Assembly: GCF_000332995.1 (NCBI RefSeq)
Contig: NZ_BANS01000003.1
Coordinates: 62,001 to 126,000 of the forward strand
DNA: 64,000 nt
Reading direction: 5' to 3'
DNA from: Gordonia amicalis NBRC 100051 = JCM 11271
Lineage (GTDB): Bacteria > Actinomycetota > Actinomycetes > Mycobacteriales > Mycobacteriaceae
Shown here: positions 10,901 through 24,286 of the stretch, in pieces
Layout: the number at the start of each line of letters is the position of its first letter
Numbering within the stretch: the stretch's first letter is position 1
The notes under the pieces: model-generated
Told to the model about the DNA's origin: nothing
Databases searched by the model: none
What the model saw: only the letters and a program-made list of their open reading frames with translations
Made by a program: the position numbers and the translations under genes

Positions 10901-13900
10901 CGTGAACAACGTGTACACCGCATCATCGGCACCCAACGACCCAACACGATCAGCATCGGTCACCGGAGAAACCCCAGCATCAAACGAACCCGACGCATCC
11001 ACCGACAACACCGACACACCATCAACACCGGCAACCACCGACGGCACCGACACACCCGCCGCCACCAACACCACAGACGCACCCGACGTCTCCAGCATGT
11101 AACCAACCCGATCAGCAGGCGCATCCGGATCCACCGGCACATACAACCCACCCGCAGCAACCACCGCATGAACCGCGACCAACAACTCCACCGACCGCGG
11201 AACCACCACAGCCACCGCAACATCCGGCCCCACACCCACCGAAATCAACTCACGCGCCAACCCCCACACCCGAGCACCGAACTCGGCGAAGGTGACAGTG
11301 CGGCCGTTGTGGATCAATGCGGGTTGCGCGCCGTACTCGGCGACGGCGCGCGACAGCCCGTCCGCAAGGGACGTCAAGCCGGCGATCCCGGCCGAACCTG
11401 TTGTCGGCGAGCCGTTCTCGAGTGCTGCGACTGCCGTCGCCTCGTCGTCGGCGAACAGCGGTGCGTCGCCGACCGACATCCGCGGCGCCGAGGTGAGTCC
11501 GTCGAGCACCCGGACGAAACGTCGTGCGATGAGCTCGGCCGTGGCCGGATCGAAGAGATCGGTGGCGAAGGTGACGAAGCCGGACCAGCGTCCGTCGTCG
11601 AGCGAGTTCAGTCCGACCGTGAGGTCGTACTGGGCCGGGATGACCGGCGGCTCGATCTCGGTGAACTGCAGCCCGGCGATCGTCGCGTCGAGCTTGTGGG
11701 CCGATCGCGCGGGATCGAAGGACAGCATCACCTGCGCGAGCGGCGCGAATGCCTCGCTGCGTACCGGGGCGAGGGTCTCGACGAGCGTCTCGAACGGGAC
11801 ATCGCCGTTGGCGAAGGCGTCCAGATCGGCAGCACGTACCTCGTCCAGGAAGTCGAGGAAGGACGTGGCGGGGTCGACGCCGGTGCGGAGCACCAGCGTG
11901 TTGACGAACATACCGATGAGCGGCTCGACGACCGCGTGCGTGCGACCCGCGATCGGGGTGGCGATGGCCACGTCATCGGTGGCCGCCAGGCGCGACAGCA
12001 GCACGGCGAGTGCGGCGTGAGCCACCATGAACGGTGTGGCACCGCTGATCCGGGCGATCTCCTCGACGCGTTCGACCACCTCGGAGGGCACGTCGAAGGC
12101 GATCCGGTCGCCGCGATTCGTCGCGACCCGGGGCCGCTCGCGGTCGGTGGGCAGGTCGAGGACGTCGGGCAGATCGGCCAGCCGGTCGGTCCAGAAGCGG
12201 AGTTGCCCGGCCACCAACGAGGTCGGGTCGGCGGTGTCGCCGAGAACGCGGTGCTGCCAGAGCGCATAGTCGGCGAATTGCACCTCCAGCGGCGCGAATT
12301 CGGGTGAGCGGGACTCCACCCGCGCGGTGTAGGCGGTGAGGAGGTCGGCGACCAGGGGCCGCATCGACTCGCCGTCGGCCGCGATGTGGTGCACTACCAC
12401 ACCGAGAATCGTTTCGCCGGTGCCGTTGTGCAGCACGGCAACCCGGATCGGGGTCTGCTTGGTGACGTCGAAGCCCGCCGAGACCGCGGACTCGAAGACC
12501 TCCGACGAGTCGGTGACCAGCCAGTCGAGAACCGACTCGGCCTCGGCGAGCGGCATGACCACCTGGTTCGGCCGTCCGTCATCTGCCGGGAACACGGTCC
12601 GCAGGACGTCCTGGCGGCCGATCAGGTCGACGACGGCGGCGCGCAGGGCATCGACATCGAGGTTGCCGGTGACCCGCAGCAGTACCGGGATGTTGTACGT
12701 CGGCAGCGTCGGGTCGAACTGGTTGATGAACCACATCCGCTGCTGGGAGAACGACAGCGGGATGACGTCCGGGCGCGGATCGGCGGCGGTGATCGGTGCG
12801 AGTCCGGGCGCCGCATCCTTGACCCGGGCCGCGAGGCCACGCACGGTGGGCGCCTCGAAGAGATCACGCATGTTGAGGTCGACGTCGAGGACCTCGCAGG
12901 CGCGGCCGACGATCTGGGCTGCGACCAGCGAGTTGCCACCCACGTCGAACACGGACTCGGTGACGCTGATGTCCTCGAGCCCGAGTACGGCGGTGAACAC
13001 CTCGACGAGTACGCGCTCGGTCTCGTCGGCAGGCGGCTCGTACTCTGCGCTCGACTCGAATACCGGCTTGGGCAACGCTTTTCGGTCGAGTTTTCCGTTG
13101 GCGGTGAGCGGTAGCCGCTCCACACCGACCACGGCGTCGGGCACCATGTAGCCGGGCACGTGCTCGGCCATCGCCGACCGCACCGCGGCCGGGTCCACGT
13201 CCTCGCCGGGGCCGACCACCAGGTAGCCGACCAACTGGTCTCCACGAACCGGATCCGCGATCACCCGCGCGGCTGCCGCTGCCGCCGCCGGCACCGCGGC
13301 CAGCAACGCGGCCTCGATCTCGCCGAACTCGATACGGAAGCCGCGCAGCTGGACCTGTGCGTCGTTACGGCCCAGATACTCGATGTCCGTACCCACCCGG
13401 CGTGCACGGTCACCGGTCCGGTACATCCGGGATCCGTCCTCGGCGAACGGATTCGCGACGAACCGCGACGCCGACAGACCCGGTCGCCTCAGATAGCCGG
13501 ATGCCAGCTGCCCACCGGTCACGTAGATCTCGCCCGGCACGCCCTGAGGCACCGGGTTCAACCGCTCGTCGAGGATGTGGATCCCCAGCGACGTCAACGG
13601 GCGGCCGATCAGTGACGCCTCGGTCCCGGCGATCGAATCTCGTTCCAGCGCACGGAAACTCACATGGACGGTGGTCTCGGTGATGCCGTACATGTTCACC
13701 AGTTGCGCGGTGTCGGACGGGTTCTCGTCGTACCAGCGGCGGACCTGATCGAAACTGAGCGCCTCGCCACCGAACACCACGTACCGCAACGCGAGTTCGC
13801 GGCGATCGCCCCGACGCGCGTCGATCAGCTGGTAGAACGCCGACGGCGTCTGACTCAGCACCGTCACCTGTTCGGTCACCAGCACGTCCAGGAACGCTCG

Positions 13901-14914
13901 CGGATCCCGTGCCAGGTCACGGTCGATGACGACCAGGCGCGCCCCGGACAGCAGCGGCCCCCACATCTCCCAGACCGAGAAGTCGAAGGCATACGAGTGG
14001 AACATCGTCCAGACGTCGGACGCCGAGAACTCGAAATCGTCGTCGGCCGCATCGAGCAGGGTCACCACGTCACTGTGGGTGATCTCGACACCCTTCGGCC
14101 GGCCCGTCGAGCCCGAGGTGTAGATGACGTACGCCCGGCTGTTCGCCGGCACCCGAACCGGGGCCGCGGGCGCGGCGGGTTCCGCCGCGAGCTCCTCAAC
14201 GTCCACGACCAGGGCCCCATCGGGCAGGTGATCCCACAGGGCATGATCGGCCGAGGACGCATCGCCGATCACCACCGACACCTCGGCATCGGCCACGATG
14301 AACGACAGCCGTTCCACTGGATTTCCGAGATCCAGCGGCAGGTAGCCGGCGCCGGCCTTCACCACGCCCAGAATCGAGGACATCAGGTCCACCGTCCGCG
14401 CCGTGGCGATGCCCACCAGGTCGCCTGCGGCCACACCACGAGCGATCAGCCCGGCAGCCACTGCGTCGGAGCGAGCATCGAGCTCGGCATAGGACAGCGA
14501 CCGGCCCGACGCCGACACCGCGACCCGATCGGCGAACCTGTGCGCGGCGGACCGGAACAGTCCCGGCAGTGACTCCCAGTCGCTGGTACCGGCCAGCGCC
14601 CAGGCCGCCGTACGGATGTCGTCGACCGCGCGGCGTGTGGCGGTCGCGATCTCGTCCGGCGCCAGGCCCACGAGCGCCAGCTGCCCGGTGACGGCGGCTC
14701 CGACAGCCGCTTCGGTGTCGATCCCCTGCGCGGCCAGCACTCCCGCGGTCATCGAGACCGTGGCGTTCAGGGTGGCGAACGCGACAGGTCCGGCCTTGCC
14801 CTCGAAGGCGGTCTGCGCAGGAGCCACCGAGGCGGCGTGGGCGATCAGTTGCAGGGTGGACGGCCGAGCGCCCCAACCACGCGAGATGTCAGCGGCGTCA
14901 GAGTCGACGGTCAC
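4991..14914 (-). CDS. Non-ribosomal peptide synthetase, A-T-C-A-T-C-A-T-C
   Basis: A 3307-residue trimodular synthetase. A1 has [11 protein letters not shown] near residue 268 and code DFWSVGMVHK, close to the threonine code. A2 lies near residue 1338 with code DVWHFSLVDK, which is serine. A3 lies near residue 2398 with code DALQFGLVYK, resembling glycine codes only weakly. Carrier sites GGNSL are near 663, 1723 and 2780. Condensation motifs are HHIAADG, HHIAFDG and, in the third, HHIASDR, where the usual glycine is arginine. No epimerisation or thioesterase domain is seen. GTG at 14914 overlaps the upstream stop by four bases (GTGA), so the two are translationally coupled. About 130 N-terminal residues precede a recognisable A core and may be a linker. 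The A2-T2 segment (about 11280-9600) has codon use unlike its flanks. Confidence 0.96.
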   Translation of the reverse strand: MTVDSDAADISRGWGARPSTLQLIAHAASVAPAQTAFEGKAGPVAFATLNATVSMTAGVLAAQGIDTEAAVGAAVTGQLALVGLAPDEIATATRRAVDDIRTAAWALAGTSDWESLPGLFRSAAHRFADRVAVSASGRSLSYAELDARSDAVAAGLIARGVAAGDLVGIATARTVDLMSSILGVVKAGAGYLPLDLGNPVERLSFIVADAEVSVVIGDASSADHALWDHLPDGALVVDVEELAAEPAAPAAPVRVPANSRAYVIYTSGSTGRPKGVEITHSDVVTLLDAADDDFEFSASDVWTMFHSYAFDFSVWEMWGPLLSGARLVVIDRDLARDPRAFLDVLVTEQVTVLSQTPSAFYQLIDARRGDRRELALRYVVFGGEALSFDQVRRWYDENPSDTAQLVNMYGITETTVHVSFRALERDSIAGTEASLIGRPLTSLGIHILDERLNPVPQGVPGEIYVTGGQLASGYLRRPGLSASRFVANPFAEDGSRMYRTGDRARRVGTDIEYLGRNDAQVQLRGFRIEFGEIEAALLAAVPAAAAAAARVIADPVRGDQLVGYLVVGPGEDVDPAAVRSAMAEHVPGYMVPDAVVGVERLPLTANGKLDRKALPKPVFESSAEYEPPADETERVLVEVFTAVLGLEDISVTESVFDVGGNSLVAAQIVGRACEVLDVDLNMRDLFEAPTVRGLAARVKDAAPGLAPITAADPRPDVIPLSFSQQRMWFINQFDPTLPTYNIPVLLRVTGNLDVDALRAAVVDLIGRQDVLRTVFPADDGRPNQVVMPLAEAESVLDWLVTDSSEVFESAVSAGFDVTKQTPIRVAVLHNGTGETILGVVVHHIAADGESMRPLVADLLTAYTARVESRSPEFAPLEVQFADYALWQHRVLGDTADPTSLVAGQLRFWTDRLADLPDVLDLPTDRERPRVATNRGDRIAFDVPSEVVERVEEIARISGATPFMVAHAALAVLLSRLAATDDVAIATPIAGRTHAVVEPLIGMFVNTLVLRTGVDPATSFLDFLDEVRAADLDAFANGDVPFETLVETLAPVRSEAFAPLAQVMLSFDPARSAHKLDATIAGLQFTEIEPPVIPAQYDLTVGLNSLDDGRWSGFVTFATDLFDPATAELIARRFVRVLDGLTSAPRMSVGDAPLFADDEATAVAALENGSPTTGSAGIAGLTSLADGLSRAVAEYGAQPALIHNGRTVTFAEFGARVWGLARELISVGVGPDVAVAVVVPRSVELLVAVHAVVAAGGLYVPVDPDAPADRVGYMLETSGASVVLVAAGVSVPSVVAGVDGVSVLSVDASGSFDAGVSPVTDADRVGSLGADDAVYTLFTSGSTGRPKGVTVSHRSVLNRLAWMDAWYPVSGSDRMLQKTPVTFDVSVWESFWPLMVGVPLVIAEPGRHGDPEYLREVIVRESVSVVHFVPSMLSAFVDVLGDRLAELASLRHVFASGEALAPSVADGLLSRLPGVGLHNLYGPTEAAVDVTAYSVRAGDVVVPIGSPVPNTVTRVLDSRLARVPVGVPGELYLGGVQVARGYAARPDLTAERFVADPFGGSGERLYRTGDLVRWNASGELEYLGRTDFQVKLRGQRLELGEVEAAVAAAPGVVHAAAVVAESAAGQQLVAYVAPADVDVDVVAGSVASVLPGYMRPSVWVRLDVMPLTSSGKVDRKALPAPVFEAAEYVAPASDAEERVAAVFATLLDVQRVSVTESFFDLGGNSLSAMRLVARVSDALGVQVGIRDVFDAPSVRDLVAAVADRAAALPPVTRVESRPDRIPLSFAQQRMWFINQMEPELATYNIPAVFTLSGEIDVDLLRTATADVVARHEILRTTFPAVDGEPYQQIAAPADAAERLDWRVVASADELATDMRRGFDVAHEWPLRARVLLSGDGQATFALVAHHIAFDGQSFGPLATDLFAAYEARSRGAAPDFTPLDIQYADYALWQREVLGEPEDSDSVLGGQLAYWRDRLAGLPDVLELPADRPRPLVASHRGDVLPFDIPADIGRRVDATATRHGATRFMVLHAAFAVLLARLTGTHDIAVGTPIGGRGQSELDAMVGMFVNTLVLRTEIDSASGFDAVLDRVRADDLDAFAHAEVPFESVVDAVNPVRSEAFSPLVQVILSVDPIGADVTGTATVNGLTVAPLDITEAPAQVDLNLTVSTGSADEDWSAILTYATDLFDRGTVEEMSRWFLRLLDGMLASEHTAVGDIRLLAAEQDRALLAGSVGPAAFAADETIAELVGARVADSAQSLALVTGERTLTYGEFGLRVATVARTLIAEGVGPNTAVGVVMRRSAGTVIAVHAIMAAGGQYVPIDPDTPADRARYMVETAGIGPVLVEKGHRPVEVLDVLDGRSPIIELDADAPLSADATPLSASERLATLHLDDAAYTLFTSGSTGRPKGVTVSHRAVANFVAWFDSLIPAGPHRLVFKTPHTFDASVLELFWPLTAGQTMVVADAEGHRDPNYLADLMAETGVTVAQFVPSLLSVFLDVVDRPDLLTGLQVLFSGGEALPPAVLRRFTERVPHARVVNLFGPTEAAVYTMSSALDEPVDVVPIGRPMPNTTAYVLDDRLHPVPDGVAGELYLGGVQSARGYAARPDLTAERFVADPFGAPGARLYRTGDLVRRRRTGELDYLGRTDFQVKLRGQRLELGEVESAIADAPGVVHAAARVVAGPGGDQLVGYVAPATVDLDAVRASLADALAEYMRPTAWVLLEEMPLNSAGKVDRRSLPEPELEAAEYVAPATEAEEAIAGVFAGLLGVEQVSVTQSFFDLGGNSLSAMRLTSRVSDALGVEVTIRDVFDAPTVRELADAVRGRRASLAPVARPESRPEHVPLSFAQQRMWFINKFNPSSGMYNVPLVLRVGGDLDVAALRAAIDDVVARHESLRTTFPDVDGEPFQLVHDVSEIAERLDWQEAHSASDIEAAVAAGFQLGREWPVRARVWESAPGEHVVAVVMHHIASDRESFAPLVSDLVTAYSARTNGRSPAFAPLDVQYADFALWQRDVLGSPEDPDSVVGRQLAYWARQLAGVPDVLELPADRPRPTVASHRGAVVSVPLPAEVSLGIEELARRRGVTPFMVVHAALAVLLSRLSATDDIAVATPIAGRGQQALEPLIGMFVNTLVLRTKVTSRGRFADLLDQVRSVDLEAFEHADVPFESVVERLQPVRSQAFAPLAQVVLSVIDRSVDLGAGVVDAVRNDLSLTPVEPPVIPAQNDLSISVGINRAGDGEVRVTYATDLFDEHSVGRFAGRFVRILAEVTTNPEMTIGGTRFLTDLERNQILEWSRGRRSVIGSPTLVHLTSPA

Positions 14915-17900
14915 GTCCTGTTGTTTCCTTCTGAAGCGGTGGACAGGTCGATGAGTGCGACGGCGTTGGCGCGCAGGTCGCTCAACACCTCGTCGAGCGC
15001 GGCGGGGCCTCCCGTCGCCAGGCCGGGCACCACACTCATCAGTGCCATCGTGAGGGTGGCGTCGGAGTCCGAGCCCGGCAATGCCGCCGCCATCGCTCTC
15101 ACCATCTCCGACAACTGGCCGAACTGGACGCTCACGCCGTCATGGTCCACGGCAACAGCCCGGGGATCGGTGTCGCTCGCGACGGAGACGAGGTCGGCGA
15201 GACGGATGTCGGCGGGCAGCGGATCGACGGTTTCGGCCTGCTCATCGGCAGTGAAGATGACGATGTCCCCGACGATACACTCGGCGTCCGCCGCGACGGC
15301 CTCGAGAATCGCGAGGTAACGCTGGGCCATCGATTCGACCGTCGAATCGTCGAACAGGTCGGTGGCGTAGACGAGCTGCGCCTTCATCGCACCGGTACCC
15401 GAGTTGTGTCCCGCTGCTGCAGGGTCATTCGGGTAGAGGTTGAGCTGCAGATCCACCTTTGCCGGAATGATTCCCTCGGCCACCGGAGAAACGATCACGT
15501 CCCCGAGTTCGAGCGATGGGAAATCGATGTTCTGGAAAGCGAACATCACCTGGAACAACGGATTGTGCGACGTCATCGGCGCATTCAGGACATTCGCGAC
15601 AATTGTTTCGAAAGCCACATCCGTGTTGGCCATGTCGGCGAGGTCGTCACGCCGCACCCGCGACAGCAGGTCGGTGAACTTCTCCCCGTGGTCGACACCG
15701 GTCCGCAATGCGAGGCTGTTGACGAACATGCCGACCACATCGTCGAGGGCCTGTTCACCCCGTCCGGCGTACGGCGTTCCGATCACCAGGTCATTACGTC
15801 CGCTCAGGCGCGACAGCAGCACGGCGTAGGCCGCATGGGTGACCATGAACAGCGTGGTGTTGTTCGCACGGGCGACCGACTCCAGGGACCGCACCAGATC
15901 CTCCGGGATCTCGAACTCGACCTGGTCACCGACGTACGACGGCGTCTTGGGTCTCGGCCGATCGGTCGGCAGGTCGATGGTCTCGGGCGCTCCCGACAAC
16001 CGATCGATCCAGTAGTCGAGCTGACGCCGCGCCTCGGTGACGCCGGCCTCGTCGGTGGTGGCCAGCCGTTCGGCCTGCCACAGAGTGAAGTCGGCGTACT
16101 GGACGGGCAGGGGCGCCCAGGTCGGCGGCCGACCGTCGTGGCGCGCGGCGTAGGCCATCATCAGGTCGCGGGCGAGCGGTGCCATCGAGGCACCGTCGGC
16201 ACTGATGTGGTGCACGACGAAGACGACGACGTGCTCGTCGTCGCTGACGCGCAGGAGGGCGAGCCGGACCGGCGGTGCGGTGGTGATGTCGAATCCGCGA
16301 CCGGTCACGGCCGCGATGGCATCGGCGATGCTCCCCGACACCGGGACCGGGGTCACGTCCAGGCCCGCGACCTCGTCGGGCGGACTGATGATCTGCATCG
16401 GTTCGCCGTTGATCATCGGGTAGCTGGTACGCAGCGACTCGTGCCGGCGGAGCAGATCGTCCACTGCCGCGCGGAGGGCGTCGACGTCCAGCCGCCCGCG
16501 GAGCTCGAGCGCGAGGGCCACGTTGTACGCCGGGGACTCCGGGGCGGCCCGGCTGAGAAGCCACATGCCGCGCTGGACGGCCGACACCGGGACCATCTCC
16601 GCTCGCTGACGCGCGATCAGCGGCACCGCCGAGTGCCCGGACAGGCTGTTGGTGATGTATTCGGCGAGCCTGGCCACGTCGGCGGACTCGAAGATCGCCT
16701 TGACCGGGACCTGCCGGTCGAGTGCCGCCGACAGTCGCGCCGAGACCTTGGTCGCCGACAGCGAGTTGCCGCCCATCTCGAAGAATCCGTCGTGCACGCT
16801 GACCCGCTCGACCCCGAGCACCTGGGCGAACACCTCGGCGACGATCGCCTCCAGCTGGGTCCGCGGCGGGACGAAGTCCTTGCTCGCGCTGAAGTCGACC
16901 GGCGGCAACTTGGTGCGGTCGATCTTGCCGACGTTGGTGAGCTCGAAGGAGTCGACGACGACGACCGTGTGCGGGACCATGTAGCGCGGCAGGAGCTGCC
17001 CGACGTGCTCGGTCAGCGATTCGGGCATCGGCGAGGTGCCTTCGGCGGCCGTCACATACGCCACCAGCACGTCTTCGCCGGCCGGCCCGGGAACGCCGAG
17101 GCTGACCGCGTTGGCGACGTCGGGGTGGGACATCAGCGCGTTGTCGACCTCGCCGAGCTCGATGCGCAGTCCGCGCACCTTCAGCTGGAAGTCATCGCGC
17201 CCGTGATAGATCAGCCGGCCGTCGGCGCGGCGGACGACCCGGTCACCGGTCCGGTACATCCGCGACCCGTCGGAGTACGGATTCGCGACGAACCGCTCGG
17301 CGGTCAGACCCGGCCGGCCGAGATAACCGATGGCCAGTTGATCGCCGACGAGGTAGAGCTCACCGACCACGCCGGCCGGTGCGGGCCGGAGTCCGCGGTC
17401 GAGCACGAGGGCCCCCACACCGGGCACCGCCGTTCCGATGGTCATGTCGTCGGCGGGGGTGAACGGTCCGTCCGAGGTGGCCCAGATGGTGGTCTCGGTG
17501 GGGCCGTACAGGTTGAAGAACCGGCGGCCCGCCGACACCCAGCGACGCATCAGTTCCGGCGGGCACGCTTCGCCTGCGCTGAGCACGGTGGCCAGCGCGG
17601 GTACCGCGGCCGGATCGAGCGTGGCCAGCGCCGACGGTGTCATCACGGCGTGCGTCACGCCCGTCTCGGCGATCAGCCTCTCGAGCGCGTCACCGGCATA
17701 GGTGTCGGGGTCGGCGACGACGAGCTGGCCGGCCGATCCGAACGCCATCGTCAGCTCGAAGACCGAGGCGTCGAAGCTCGGCGATGCGACGTGCAGGACT
17801 CGCGAGGTCTCGTCCAGTCGCAGCAGGTCGCGCTGATTGGCCATCATGTTCGCCAGGCCGCGATGGCTGACGGCGGCGGCCTTCGGTTTACCCGTCGAAC

Positions 17901-20900
17901 CCGAGGTGTAGATGAGATAGGCCATCTCGTCGACACGGGTCGGACGGACGAGTTCGGCCGGCCCGATCGGCGCGATCGGGTGGCCGGCGAGGCGCAGCTC
18001 GGTCTCGCTGTCGTCGACGACGATCCACTCCGCGTCACTGTCGATGGCGTCGACTCCGGCATCCGCGGTGGTCAGTCCGACGCGCGCACCGCTGTCGGCC
18101 ACCATCGCCGAGCGACGCTCCGCCGGGTGCATCGGATCGATCGTGACGAAGGCCGCGCCCGAACGGATCACCGCGATGGTGCAGAGCACCGACCACGCGG
18201 ATCGTCGAGCACTGATCGCGACGACGTCGCCGGGTCCGATACCGCGTGAGATGAGTTCTCGCGCAAGCTGATTTGTCCGGGCATCGAAAACGTCGGGGGT
18301 GATCTTCTCACCCGCGACGACCACCGGCGTCGCCGAACCGGGCGAGCACGTGGCCAGCAGATCGGCGAACACCACGGGCGCACGACCCGCCGGCTCGGCG
18401 GTCAGCTGCCGCACGTCGTCGGCGGGCACGATGTCGAACCGGCCGATCGCCTCGGTCGGCGCCGCCGTCATCTGATCGAGCAGCATGATCAGCGCATCCG
18501 TCATGGACTCCACCGTCGATCGGTTGAAAAGATCCGTGGCGTAGGAGAATTCGAGGGCCACACGTTCGGCGCCGGCACCGGCGAACTCGGTCGCGGTCAC
18601 CGACAGGTCGTACTTCGCGGACGGGATGCGGATGTCCAGCACGTCGAACTCCCCGGTCTGCGCGAGCAGGGCCGAGGAATCACGCTGGAACGTGAATCCG
18701 ACCTGGAACAGCGGGCTGTGCGCGCGGGACCGGCTGGGCGACACCTCGTCGACCACCATCTCGAACGGCACCTGGGAGTACTCGAGTGCGCCGGTGCGCG
18801 TGCGGTGCGCGCGGTCGAGCAGCTCGGCGACCGAATCGCCCGGACGGATGTTCAACCGCAGGACGACGGTGTTGACGAACATGCCCACCAGGTCGGCCAA
18901 CTCGGGTTCGTCGCGACCGGCGACCGCGGTACCGATGGACACGTCGTCGGTGTCACCGAGACGACCGAGCACAGCCGCGAGGGCGACGTGCAGGACGGTG
19001 AAGGTCGTGACGCCGTAACGTCCCGCGAGCGAGCGGATCCTCGCGAACTGCTCCGGCGTGATCTCCGCGTCCACGTAACCACCACGCCCCGTGGGGATCT
19101 GCGGCCGGGGACGGTCGGTGGGAAGCGCCAGCAGCTCGGGCTGCCCGGCCAGTTCCCTGTTCCAGTGGGCGAGTTCACGCGCCATCCGGGCATTCTCGTC
19201 ATCGGCCGACCCGAGGGTGTCGCGCTGCCACACCGCGAAGTCCGCGTATTGCACCGGAAGCGGTTCCCACTCGGGCGCCAGACCGTTGACCCGGGCGCCG
19301 TAGGCGGCCAGCAGGTCGACGATCAGGGGACGCAGCGAGGCCCCGTCACCGGCGATGTGGTGGAGCACCACCAGCAGAACGTGGCCGTCGGAAGGGGTCT
19401 CGAACAGGGTGGCCCGGAAGGGAACCTGGGCGACGAGGTCGAACCCGGCCGCGGCCTGTGACGCCACGGCATCGAGGAGGTCCGCCTCGGCCGAGTTGTG
19501 CACGCTGAGACGCACCTGGTCCTCGACACCCTCGATGTCGACGATCTCCTGGATCGGCTCGCCGTCGACCGACGGGAATCGGGTGCGCAGGGGCTCGTGC
19601 CGGATGACGACATCACGAACCGCCGCGCGCAGTGCGTCGACGTCGACATCGCCGCGCATCCGCACTGCGCCGGGCATGTTGTAGGTACCCGACGACGGGT
19701 CCATCCGGTTGATGAACCAGAGACGCGACTGCGCATACGAGACCGGGATGACCTCGGGCCGCATGCCGCGACGCAGCGGCGGACGGGCGTCGACCACCGC
19801 CGCATCGGCGATGGCGGCGGCCAGTTCGCCGACGTCGTTGCTGTTGAAGATGTCGGTCAGCGCGACCGCCCGCGAGTATTCCTTGCGCAGCCGCGACGCC
19901 AACCGGGCTGCGGCCAGCGAGTCGGCTCCGAGCGTGAAGATGTTGTCGCGCATACCGACCCGCTCGACACCGAGGACGTCGCCGGCGATCTCGGCCACCT
20001 TCTCCTCGATCTCCGAGCTGGGTGCGACGTAGACACGTTCCGCCGACGGCGTGATCTCCGGCGCGGGGAGCGCCCGACGGTCCAGCTTGCCCGATGCGTT
20101 CACCGGGAAGGCCTCCAGCACGACCACCGCGGACGGAACCATGTGTCCGGGAAGACCGTTGCGGGCTGCGCGCATCTGCCGGTCGACGATGACGTCGGCC
20201 GGGACGTCGGCGTCGCGCGGCTTGACGTAGGCGACCACGGCGGCGCCACCGGCGTCCGTACCGACGATCGCGACCGCAGCGGAGATCGACCCCTCGGCCA
20301 GCAGTACGGATTCGATCTCGCCGAGCTCGACGCGCTGTCCCCGGATCTTGACCTGGAAGTCGGTGCGCCCCAGGTATTCCAGCATCCCGTTGGCACTCCA
20401 CCGCACCAGGTCGCCGGTCCGGTACATCCGTGTCCCTGATTCGAACGGGTTCGCCACGAATCGCTCCGCCGTCAACCCGCCGCGGGTGAGATATCCGTCG
20501 GCGAGTTGCGTTCCGGCCAGATACAGTTCGCCGACGACCCCGACCGGTACACGACGCAGCCGGGCGTCGAGCACATAGGTGTCGGTGTTGGCCACCGGCC
20601 GCCCGATGGGCATGTGCACTTCCCGGCCCGCGACGCGGTACTCGGTGACATCGACCGCGGCTTCGGTGGGGCCGTACAGATTCACCAGCTCGGCATCCGA
20701 GTGTTCGACCACCTGGGTCGCCAGATTCGACGGCAGCGCCTCGCCGGAGGTGAAGACCCGCCGCACCGTAGACGGCATCGCCGGTTCGCCGGTCGCGGCG
20801 GCCTCGACGAAGACGTCCAGCATCGACGGGACGAAGTGGAGCGTGGTGACCCCGCGTTCGACGATGGTGTCGTGCAGGTAGGCCGGATCCCGGTGCCCAC

Positions 20901-22953
20901 CCGCGCGCGCGATAACCATGCGTGCGCCGATCTGCAAGGGCCAGAACAACTCCCACACCGAGACGTCGAAGGTGATCGGCGTCTTGTAGAGAACGGCGTC
21001 GGAACCGTCGATCCGGTAGTGGTCCTGCATCCAGGCGAGCCGGTTGACGACGGCGCGGTGCGAGACCTGGACGCCCTTCGGCACGCCGGTCGAGCCCGAC
21101 GTGAAGATCACGTACGCGGCCGCCCCCGGCCGGACGCGGCCCTCGTCCACCGGCAGTGGGAGAGGCGATCCGGCGGTGTCCGGCGATTCGGCGTTCGCGA
21201 GGAACTCGTCGTCGATCACCACCGCCGGGTTGGCGGTGTCGAGGATCAGGCGACGCCGATCCTCCGGTTGCTCGACGTCCACCGGTACGTACGCGGCACC
21301 GGCCATCAGCGCGGCGTACACCGCGACGACCTGGTCCACGCCGCGTTCGACGAGCACCGCGACCTTGTCGCCGGGTCGCACGCCCGACGCCACCAGCGCT
21401 GCCGCCACCTCACGGCAGCGGGCGTCGAACTCGCGATAGGTGAGCTCGGCATCGTCGGCGACGATCGCCACCGCATCGGGACGGTCGGCCACCCGCGCGG
21501 CGAACAGGTCGAGCAGGGTGTGGTCGCCGGCCTGATCGGTGGTCCAGTCGGCGCGGGGACCGCGTTCGAAGTGCCCGAGTTCGGCGGCTTCTCCCGGTAG
21601 CAGGACCGGCATGCCGTCGATCGGGGCGTCGACGTTGTCGAAGAGGTGCTCGACGAAGGCCAGGAACCGGCGGTGGTGCGATGCGATCTCGGCTTCGGAG
21701 TACAGGTAGGGGTTGCCGTGGAGATCCACGACCAGCGGCGCGTCGGGACTCGACTGATACAGGTTGATCAGCAGGTCCTCGAGGATGCCGGACGTCAGGA
21801 TGCGGTAGTCCATCGACGTGCCGTCGATGGCGACCTGATCGTCGAAGAAGACCATGTTGATGGTCGGGCCGAACGAGACGGAGTTGCCCTCGAAGCCGGC
21901 GTCGCGTCGGATGTCGTCGGACCGATACCGCTGATGGCGGAGTGCGCCGGTGAGCTCCAGCTGAGCCGCGGCCACCAGTTCACGGCCGGTCCGGCTCGAG
22001 ACGTCACGCAGCCGGATCGGCAGGACGTTGGAGACCATGCCGCCGGAGGCCTTAATCTTCGCGGTGGTGCGGCCGGTCACCGGCAGCGTCATCACGATGT
22101 CGTCGGAGCCGGTCATCCGGGACAGGTACGCACCGAAGGCCGCGGACATGAGGACGGCAAGCGAACTGTTGAACTCGGTGGCGAGAGCCTCGAGTCGCCG
22201 CTGCTGCGCGACCGGCAGATCGCCGCCGGCGACGACGTTGTCGAAGGAGAGCGGAGCGGTGCCCGTGCCGTGCGCGAGGGTCACCTTCTCGGGGAGGTCG
22301 GACACCCGGGACAGCCAGTGCTCGCGGTCGGTCTGGCGGCGGGTGCCGGCCTGGTACGTGTCCTCGTAGGCCACGATCTCGGCCATCGTCGCCGGGGTCC
22401 TGTCCTTCGGCTCGAGGCCGCGTCGGACGGCGTTGTAGCGGTCGACGGTACGTCGCATGATCGACAGCGCCGCATAGCCGTCGATGATGATGTGGTGGGC
22501 GCGGTTGTACCAGAACGTCCGGTCGTCGGCGACCTGCAGGATCGCGATGACGATCAGCTGGTCGTTCAGCAGGTCGACCGGACGCCGGTACTCGGCCTGC
22601 ATCCACGCCATCGCAGCGCCCACGGGGTCGGACTCGCCACGGAAGTCGAGGATGTCGACCTGCTGGTCGAAGTCGAGATCGACGTACTGCACCGGGACGC
22701 CGTCGATCTCGGCGAGCCGGACGTACGGGGATTCCAAGGTCTTGCCGACCTCGACGCAGCAGCGTTCGAGGAGCTCGATGTCGAAACCACCGGGTTCGTG
22801 CCGGATGTCGACGTACTGGGCGATGTTCACCGAGTAGTCGGGCGACAAGGTGTCGGCGAACCACATTCCTCGTTGTGCCGCGGTGAGGGGCAGGATCTCA
22901 GTGATGTCTTCTCCGACAACGTTCGCGCTGTCGCTGTTATCGGCGGTCGCCAC
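14911..22953 (-). CDS. Non-ribosomal peptide synthetase, starter C-A-T-C-A-T-C
   Basis: A 2680-residue initiating synthetase. It begins with a condensation domain ([12 protein letters not shown] near residue 21, HHIIIDGY at 153-160) placed before the first A domain, as in N-acylating starter C domains of lipopeptide or aryl-capped siderophore synthetases. A1 ([11 protein letters not shown] near 620) has the clear serine code DVWHFSLVDK. The first carrier site is [12 protein letters not shown] near 1008, the second is [12 protein letters not shown] near 2064. A2 ([11 protein letters not shown] near 1686) has code DAFVLALIWK, not assigned. C2 and C3 keep HHIAGDG and HHISADG. The last 100 residues run into a rudimentary A-like stretch before the next protein. 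The start is GTG with GAGGAG about 12 bases upstream. No MbtH-like partner, carrier-loading ligase or DHB gene is in the window. Confidence 0.96.
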   Translation of the reverse strand: MATADNSDSANVVGEDITEILPLTAAQRGMWFADTLSPDYSVNIAQYVDIRHEPGGFDIELLERCCVEVGKTLESPYVRLAEIDGVPVQYVDLDFDQQVDILDFRGESDPVGAAMAWMQAEYRRPVDLLNDQLIVIAILQVADDRTFWYNRAHHIIIDGYAALSIMRRTVDRYNAVRRGLEPKDRTPATMAEIVAYEDTYQAGTRRQTDREHWLSRVSDLPEKVTLAHGTGTAPLSFDNVVAGGDLPVAQQRRLEALATEFNSSLAVLMSAAFGAYLSRMTGSDDIVMTLPVTGRTTAKIKASGGMVSNVLPIRLRDVSSRTGRELVAAAQLELTGALRHQRYRSDDIRRDAGFEGNSVSFGPTINMVFFDDQVAIDGTSMDYRILTSGILEDLLINLYQSSPDAPLVVDLHGNPYLYSEAEIASHHRRFLAFVEHLFDNVDAPIDGMPVLLPGEAAELGHFERGPRADWTTDQAGDHTLLDLFAARVADRPDAVAIVADDAELTYREFDARCREVAAALVASGVRPGDKVAVLVERGVDQVVAVYAALMAGAAYVPVDVEQPEDRRRLILDTANPAVVIDDEFLANAESPDTAGSPLPLPVDEGRVRPGAAAYVIFTSGSTGVPKGVQVSHRAVVNRLAWMQDHYRIDGSDAVLYKTPITFDVSVWELFWPLQIGARMVIARAGGHRDPAYLHDTIVERGVTTLHFVPSMLDVFVEAAATGEPAMPSTVRRVFTSGEALPSNLATQVVEHSDAELVNLYGPTEAAVDVTEYRVAGREVHMPIGRPVANTDTYVLDARLRRVPVGVVGELYLAGTQLADGYLTRGGLTAERFVANPFESGTRMYRTGDLVRWSANGMLEYLGRTDFQVKIRGQRVELGEIESVLLAEGSISAAVAIVGTDAGGAAVVAYVKPRDADVPADVIVDRQMRAARNGLPGHMVPSAVVVLEAFPVNASGKLDRRALPAPEITPSAERVYVAPSSEIEEKVAEIAGDVLGVERVGMRDNIFTLGADSLAAARLASRLRKEYSRAVALTDIFNSNDVGELAAAIADAAVVDARPPLRRGMRPEVIPVSYAQSRLWFINRMDPSSGTYNMPGAVRMRGDVDVDALRAAVRDVVIRHEPLRTRFPSVDGEPIQEIVDIEGVEDQVRLSVHNSAEADLLDAVASQAAAGFDLVAQVPFRATLFETPSDGHVLLVVLHHIAGDGASLRPLIVDLLAAYGARVNGLAPEWEPLPVQYADFAVWQRDTLGSADDENARMARELAHWNRELAGQPELLALPTDRPRPQIPTGRGGYVDAEITPEQFARIRSLAGRYGVTTFTVLHVALAAVLGRLGDTDDVSIGTAVAGRDEPELADLVGMFVNTVVLRLNIRPGDSVAELLDRAHRTRTGALEYSQVPFEMVVDEVSPSRSRAHSPLFQVGFTFQRDSSALLAQTGEFDVLDIRIPSAKYDLSVTATEFAGAGAERVALEFSYATDLFNRSTVESMTDALIMLLDQMTAAPTEAIGRFDIVPADDVRQLTAEPAGRAPVVFADLLATCSPGSATPVVVAGEKITPDVFDARTNQLARELISRGIGPGDVVAISARRSAWSVLCTIAVIRSGAAFVTIDPMHPAERRSAMVADSGARVGLTTADAGVDAIDSDAEWIVVDDSETELRLAGHPIAPIGPAELVRPTRVDEMAYLIYTSGSTGKPKAAAVSHRGLANMMANQRDLLRLDETSRVLHVASPSFDASVFELTMAFGSAGQLVVADPDTYAGDALERLIAETGVTHAVMTPSALATLDPAAVPALATVLSAGEACPPELMRRWVSAGRRFFNLYGPTETTIWATSDGPFTPADDMTIGTAVPGVGALVLDRGLRPAPAGVVGELYLVGDQLAIGYLGRPGLTAERFVANPYSDGSRMYRTGDRVVRRADGRLIYHGRDDFQLKVRGLRIELGEVDNALMSHPDVANAVSLGVPGPAGEDVLVAYVTAAEGTSPMPESLTEHVGQLLPRYMVPHTVVVVDSFELTNVGKIDRTKLPPVDFSASKDFVPPRTQLEAIVAEVFAQVLGVERVSVHDGFFEMGGNSLSATKVSARLSAALDRQVPVKAIFESADVARLAEYITNSLSGHSAVPLIARQRAEMVPVSAVQRGMWLLSRAAPESPAYNVALALELRGRLDVDALRAAVDDLLRRHESLRTSYPMINGEPMQIISPPDEVAGLDVTPVPVSGSIADAIAAVTGRGFDITTAPPVRLALLRVSDDEHVVVFVVHHISADGASMAPLARDLMMAYAARHDGRPPTWAPLPVQYADFTLWQAERLATTDEAGVTEARRQLDYWIDRLSGAPETIDLPTDRPRPKTPSYVGDQVEFEIPEDLVRSLESVARANNTTLFMVTHAAYAVLLSRLSGRNDLVIGTPYAGRGEQALDDVVGMFVNSLALRTGVDHGEKFTDLLSRVRRDDLADMANTDVAFETIVANVLNAPMTSHNPLFQVMFAFQNIDFPSLELGDVIVSPVAEGIIPAKVDLQLNLYPNDPAAAGHNSGTGAMKAQLVYATDLFDDSTVESMAQRYLAILEAVAADAECIVGDIVIFTADEQAETVDPLPADIRLADLVSVASDTDPRAVAVDHDGVSVQFGQLSEMVRAMAAALPGSDSDATLTMALMSVVPGLATGGPAALDEVLSDLRANAVALIDLSTASEGNNRT

Positions 22954-23392
22954 GGACGCTGACTCTCCTCACTTCTTCGATTTCCTCGGTTCTACCGATC
23001 AGACCTGATACGACCGATGGTTTTCGTCCCACAAACTCCAAAACTAGGCCGTTTCTTCGAGTTGTGTTTGTGTCACGCCCGGAAATGCCGAGAAAAAATT
23101 CAAACAACCGAGCAGGCACCACTTCCGTTTATCGGCCGGAGTCCTCCTTAGCGTTACATTCGGCGATGTCAGCAAGCTTTTCGTTCGGTTTCCTCCGAAC
23201 TGCGAAACCCGTCGTGCCCGATTAGGGTTTCATCAGGTCAGCGGGTCGGGGACGGAACAGACGGTAAACACGCTGGGCTGCATGTCTTCGTGGTAGTGGC
23301 CCGTGTCACGGCGAAGGGGCTGCCTCCCCGTGGGTACCCACCGATCGATCGCTCCACACGTTACGGATGCGAACGACCGGCTGCGGTCGGCC
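22954..23392. other. Intergenic region upstream of the NRPS operon
   Basis: This 439-base gap is clearly more AT-rich than the flanking genes over 22980-23130. It separates the transporter genes from the NRPS genes on the same strand, so it probably holds the NRPS promoter. I see no iron box or other recognisable operator. The short open frames crossing it have no family features. Confidence 0.5.
23374..23389 (-). terminator. Weak candidate hairpin after the transporter genes
   Basis: A perfect 6-bp stem CGACCG / CGGTCG with loop GCTG lies 4 bases past the permease stop. It has no T-run, so termination here is only a possibility. Confidence 0.3.
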
Positions 23393-24286
23393 TCACCGGG
23401 CCGTCGCGGCCTTCCGGTATCCGCGGAGCGCCGGATAGATCGACAGCGCGAGCAGCGCCACCGTCCAGATACCCACCTTGAGCAGGTTCTCGGCTATCGG
23501 TCCCCCGACCGCGAACGCTCGCATCAGATCGATGGCGGGCGTCATCGGCTGGTTCGCAACAATCGGCTGCAACCATTCCGGGTACGCGCTCAGCGGCGAG
23601 AACCCCGAGTTGAAGAACATCAGCAGACTCGAGAAGAGACCGAGATACGGAACGATCGGTGCCCCGGGAGCCGCGTTGACCGCCAGCGCCAGGGTCATGA
23701 TCCCGAACGCCGCGCCGTACGCCAGCGCCACCGCCACCAGGCCTATCGCCGGACCGACGCCCTGCGTGAAGCGGAAGCCGATCAAGTGCCCCGCAGCCAG
23801 CAGCAACAGCGTCGTGACCAGCACTCGGACCAGGTCCGACGCCACGCGTGAGGTGAGGTCGGCTCCTCGGTTGATCGGCAGGACGTACAGCCTGGCCAGC
23901 AACCCGGTCGAGCGTTCCCGGTTGAGCCGTGTCGCCGACGCGATCGACCCGAACATCGCGCCGACCAGGATGACCAGCGGGACCGTTCCGTAAGCACTGT
24001 CCTGGCCGGTCGCCCTGCCGATGGCATCGCCGAGCACGACCTTGAACATGAGCATGCTCAGGGCGGGCACGATCAGCGACTGCAGCAGCGTCGGGACGTC
24101 GCGGACGAAGACCAGCAGCTGACGACCGGTCAGGGCCAGGCTCTGGCTCCACCAGGCGCTGACCGAGGACTCCGCGTGAACTCCGGCCTCACCGGCCACG
24201 GCCAGGGCCGGCTTCGGGTGGCCGGGTTCCGCCGGCTCGTTCGTCTGCAGACCCACCGCGCTGTTCCCGGCGTCGGAGGCGATCAT
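23393..24286 (-). CDS. ABC-2 type transporter permease (DrrB/DrrC-like)
   Basis: A 297-residue membrane protein with about 50 hydrophilic N-terminal residues, then six predicted membrane segments (for example LLQSLIVPALSMLMF, VPLVILVGAMFGSI, VLVTTLLLLAAG). The ABC-2 feature of a loop before the last segments, PEWLQPIVANQPMTPAIDLMRAF, matches daunorubicin and PDIM exporter permeases. It overlaps the previous permease gene by four bases. Together with that permease and the ATPase it forms a DrrABC-like exporter. Its position directly upstream of the NRPS genes suggests that it exports the peptide or its lipid conjugate; the substrate is inferred. Confidence 0.88.
   Translation of the reverse strand: MIASDAGNSAVGLQTNEPAEPGHPKPALAVAGEAGVHAESSVSAWWSQSLALTGRQLLVFVRDVPTLLQSLIVPALSMLMFKVVLGDAIGRATGQDSAYGTVPLVILVGAMFGSIASATRLNRERSTGLLARLYVLPINRGADLTSRVASDLVRVLVTTLLLLAAGHLIGFRFTQGVGPAIGLVAVALAYGAAFGIMTLALAVNAAPGAPIVPYLGLFSSLLMFFNSGFSPLSAYPEWLQPIVANQPMTPAIDLMRAFAVGGPIAENLLKVGIWTVALLALSIYPALRGYRKAATAR

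Noticed and set aside
9272..12307. Plus-strand open frame of about 1000 codons opposite the NRPS
   Set aside because: It is Arg/His/Thr-rich low-complexity shadow of high-GC coding on the minus strand, which carries clear A, T and C domain motifs.
15142..18249. Plus-strand open frame of about 1000 codons opposite the first NRPS
   Set aside because: No domain or motif; it is antisense to well-defined NRPS domains and has no ribosome site.
22937..23122. Small minus-strand frame upstream of the NRPS start
   Set aside because: It overlaps the synthetase N-terminus, and its sequence shows no MbtH or other family signature.
22954..23392. Iron-box (IdeR/DmdR) site upstream of the NRPS
   Set aside because: I looked for a TTAGGTTAGGCTAACC-like palindrome and found none, so a siderophore call is not supported here.
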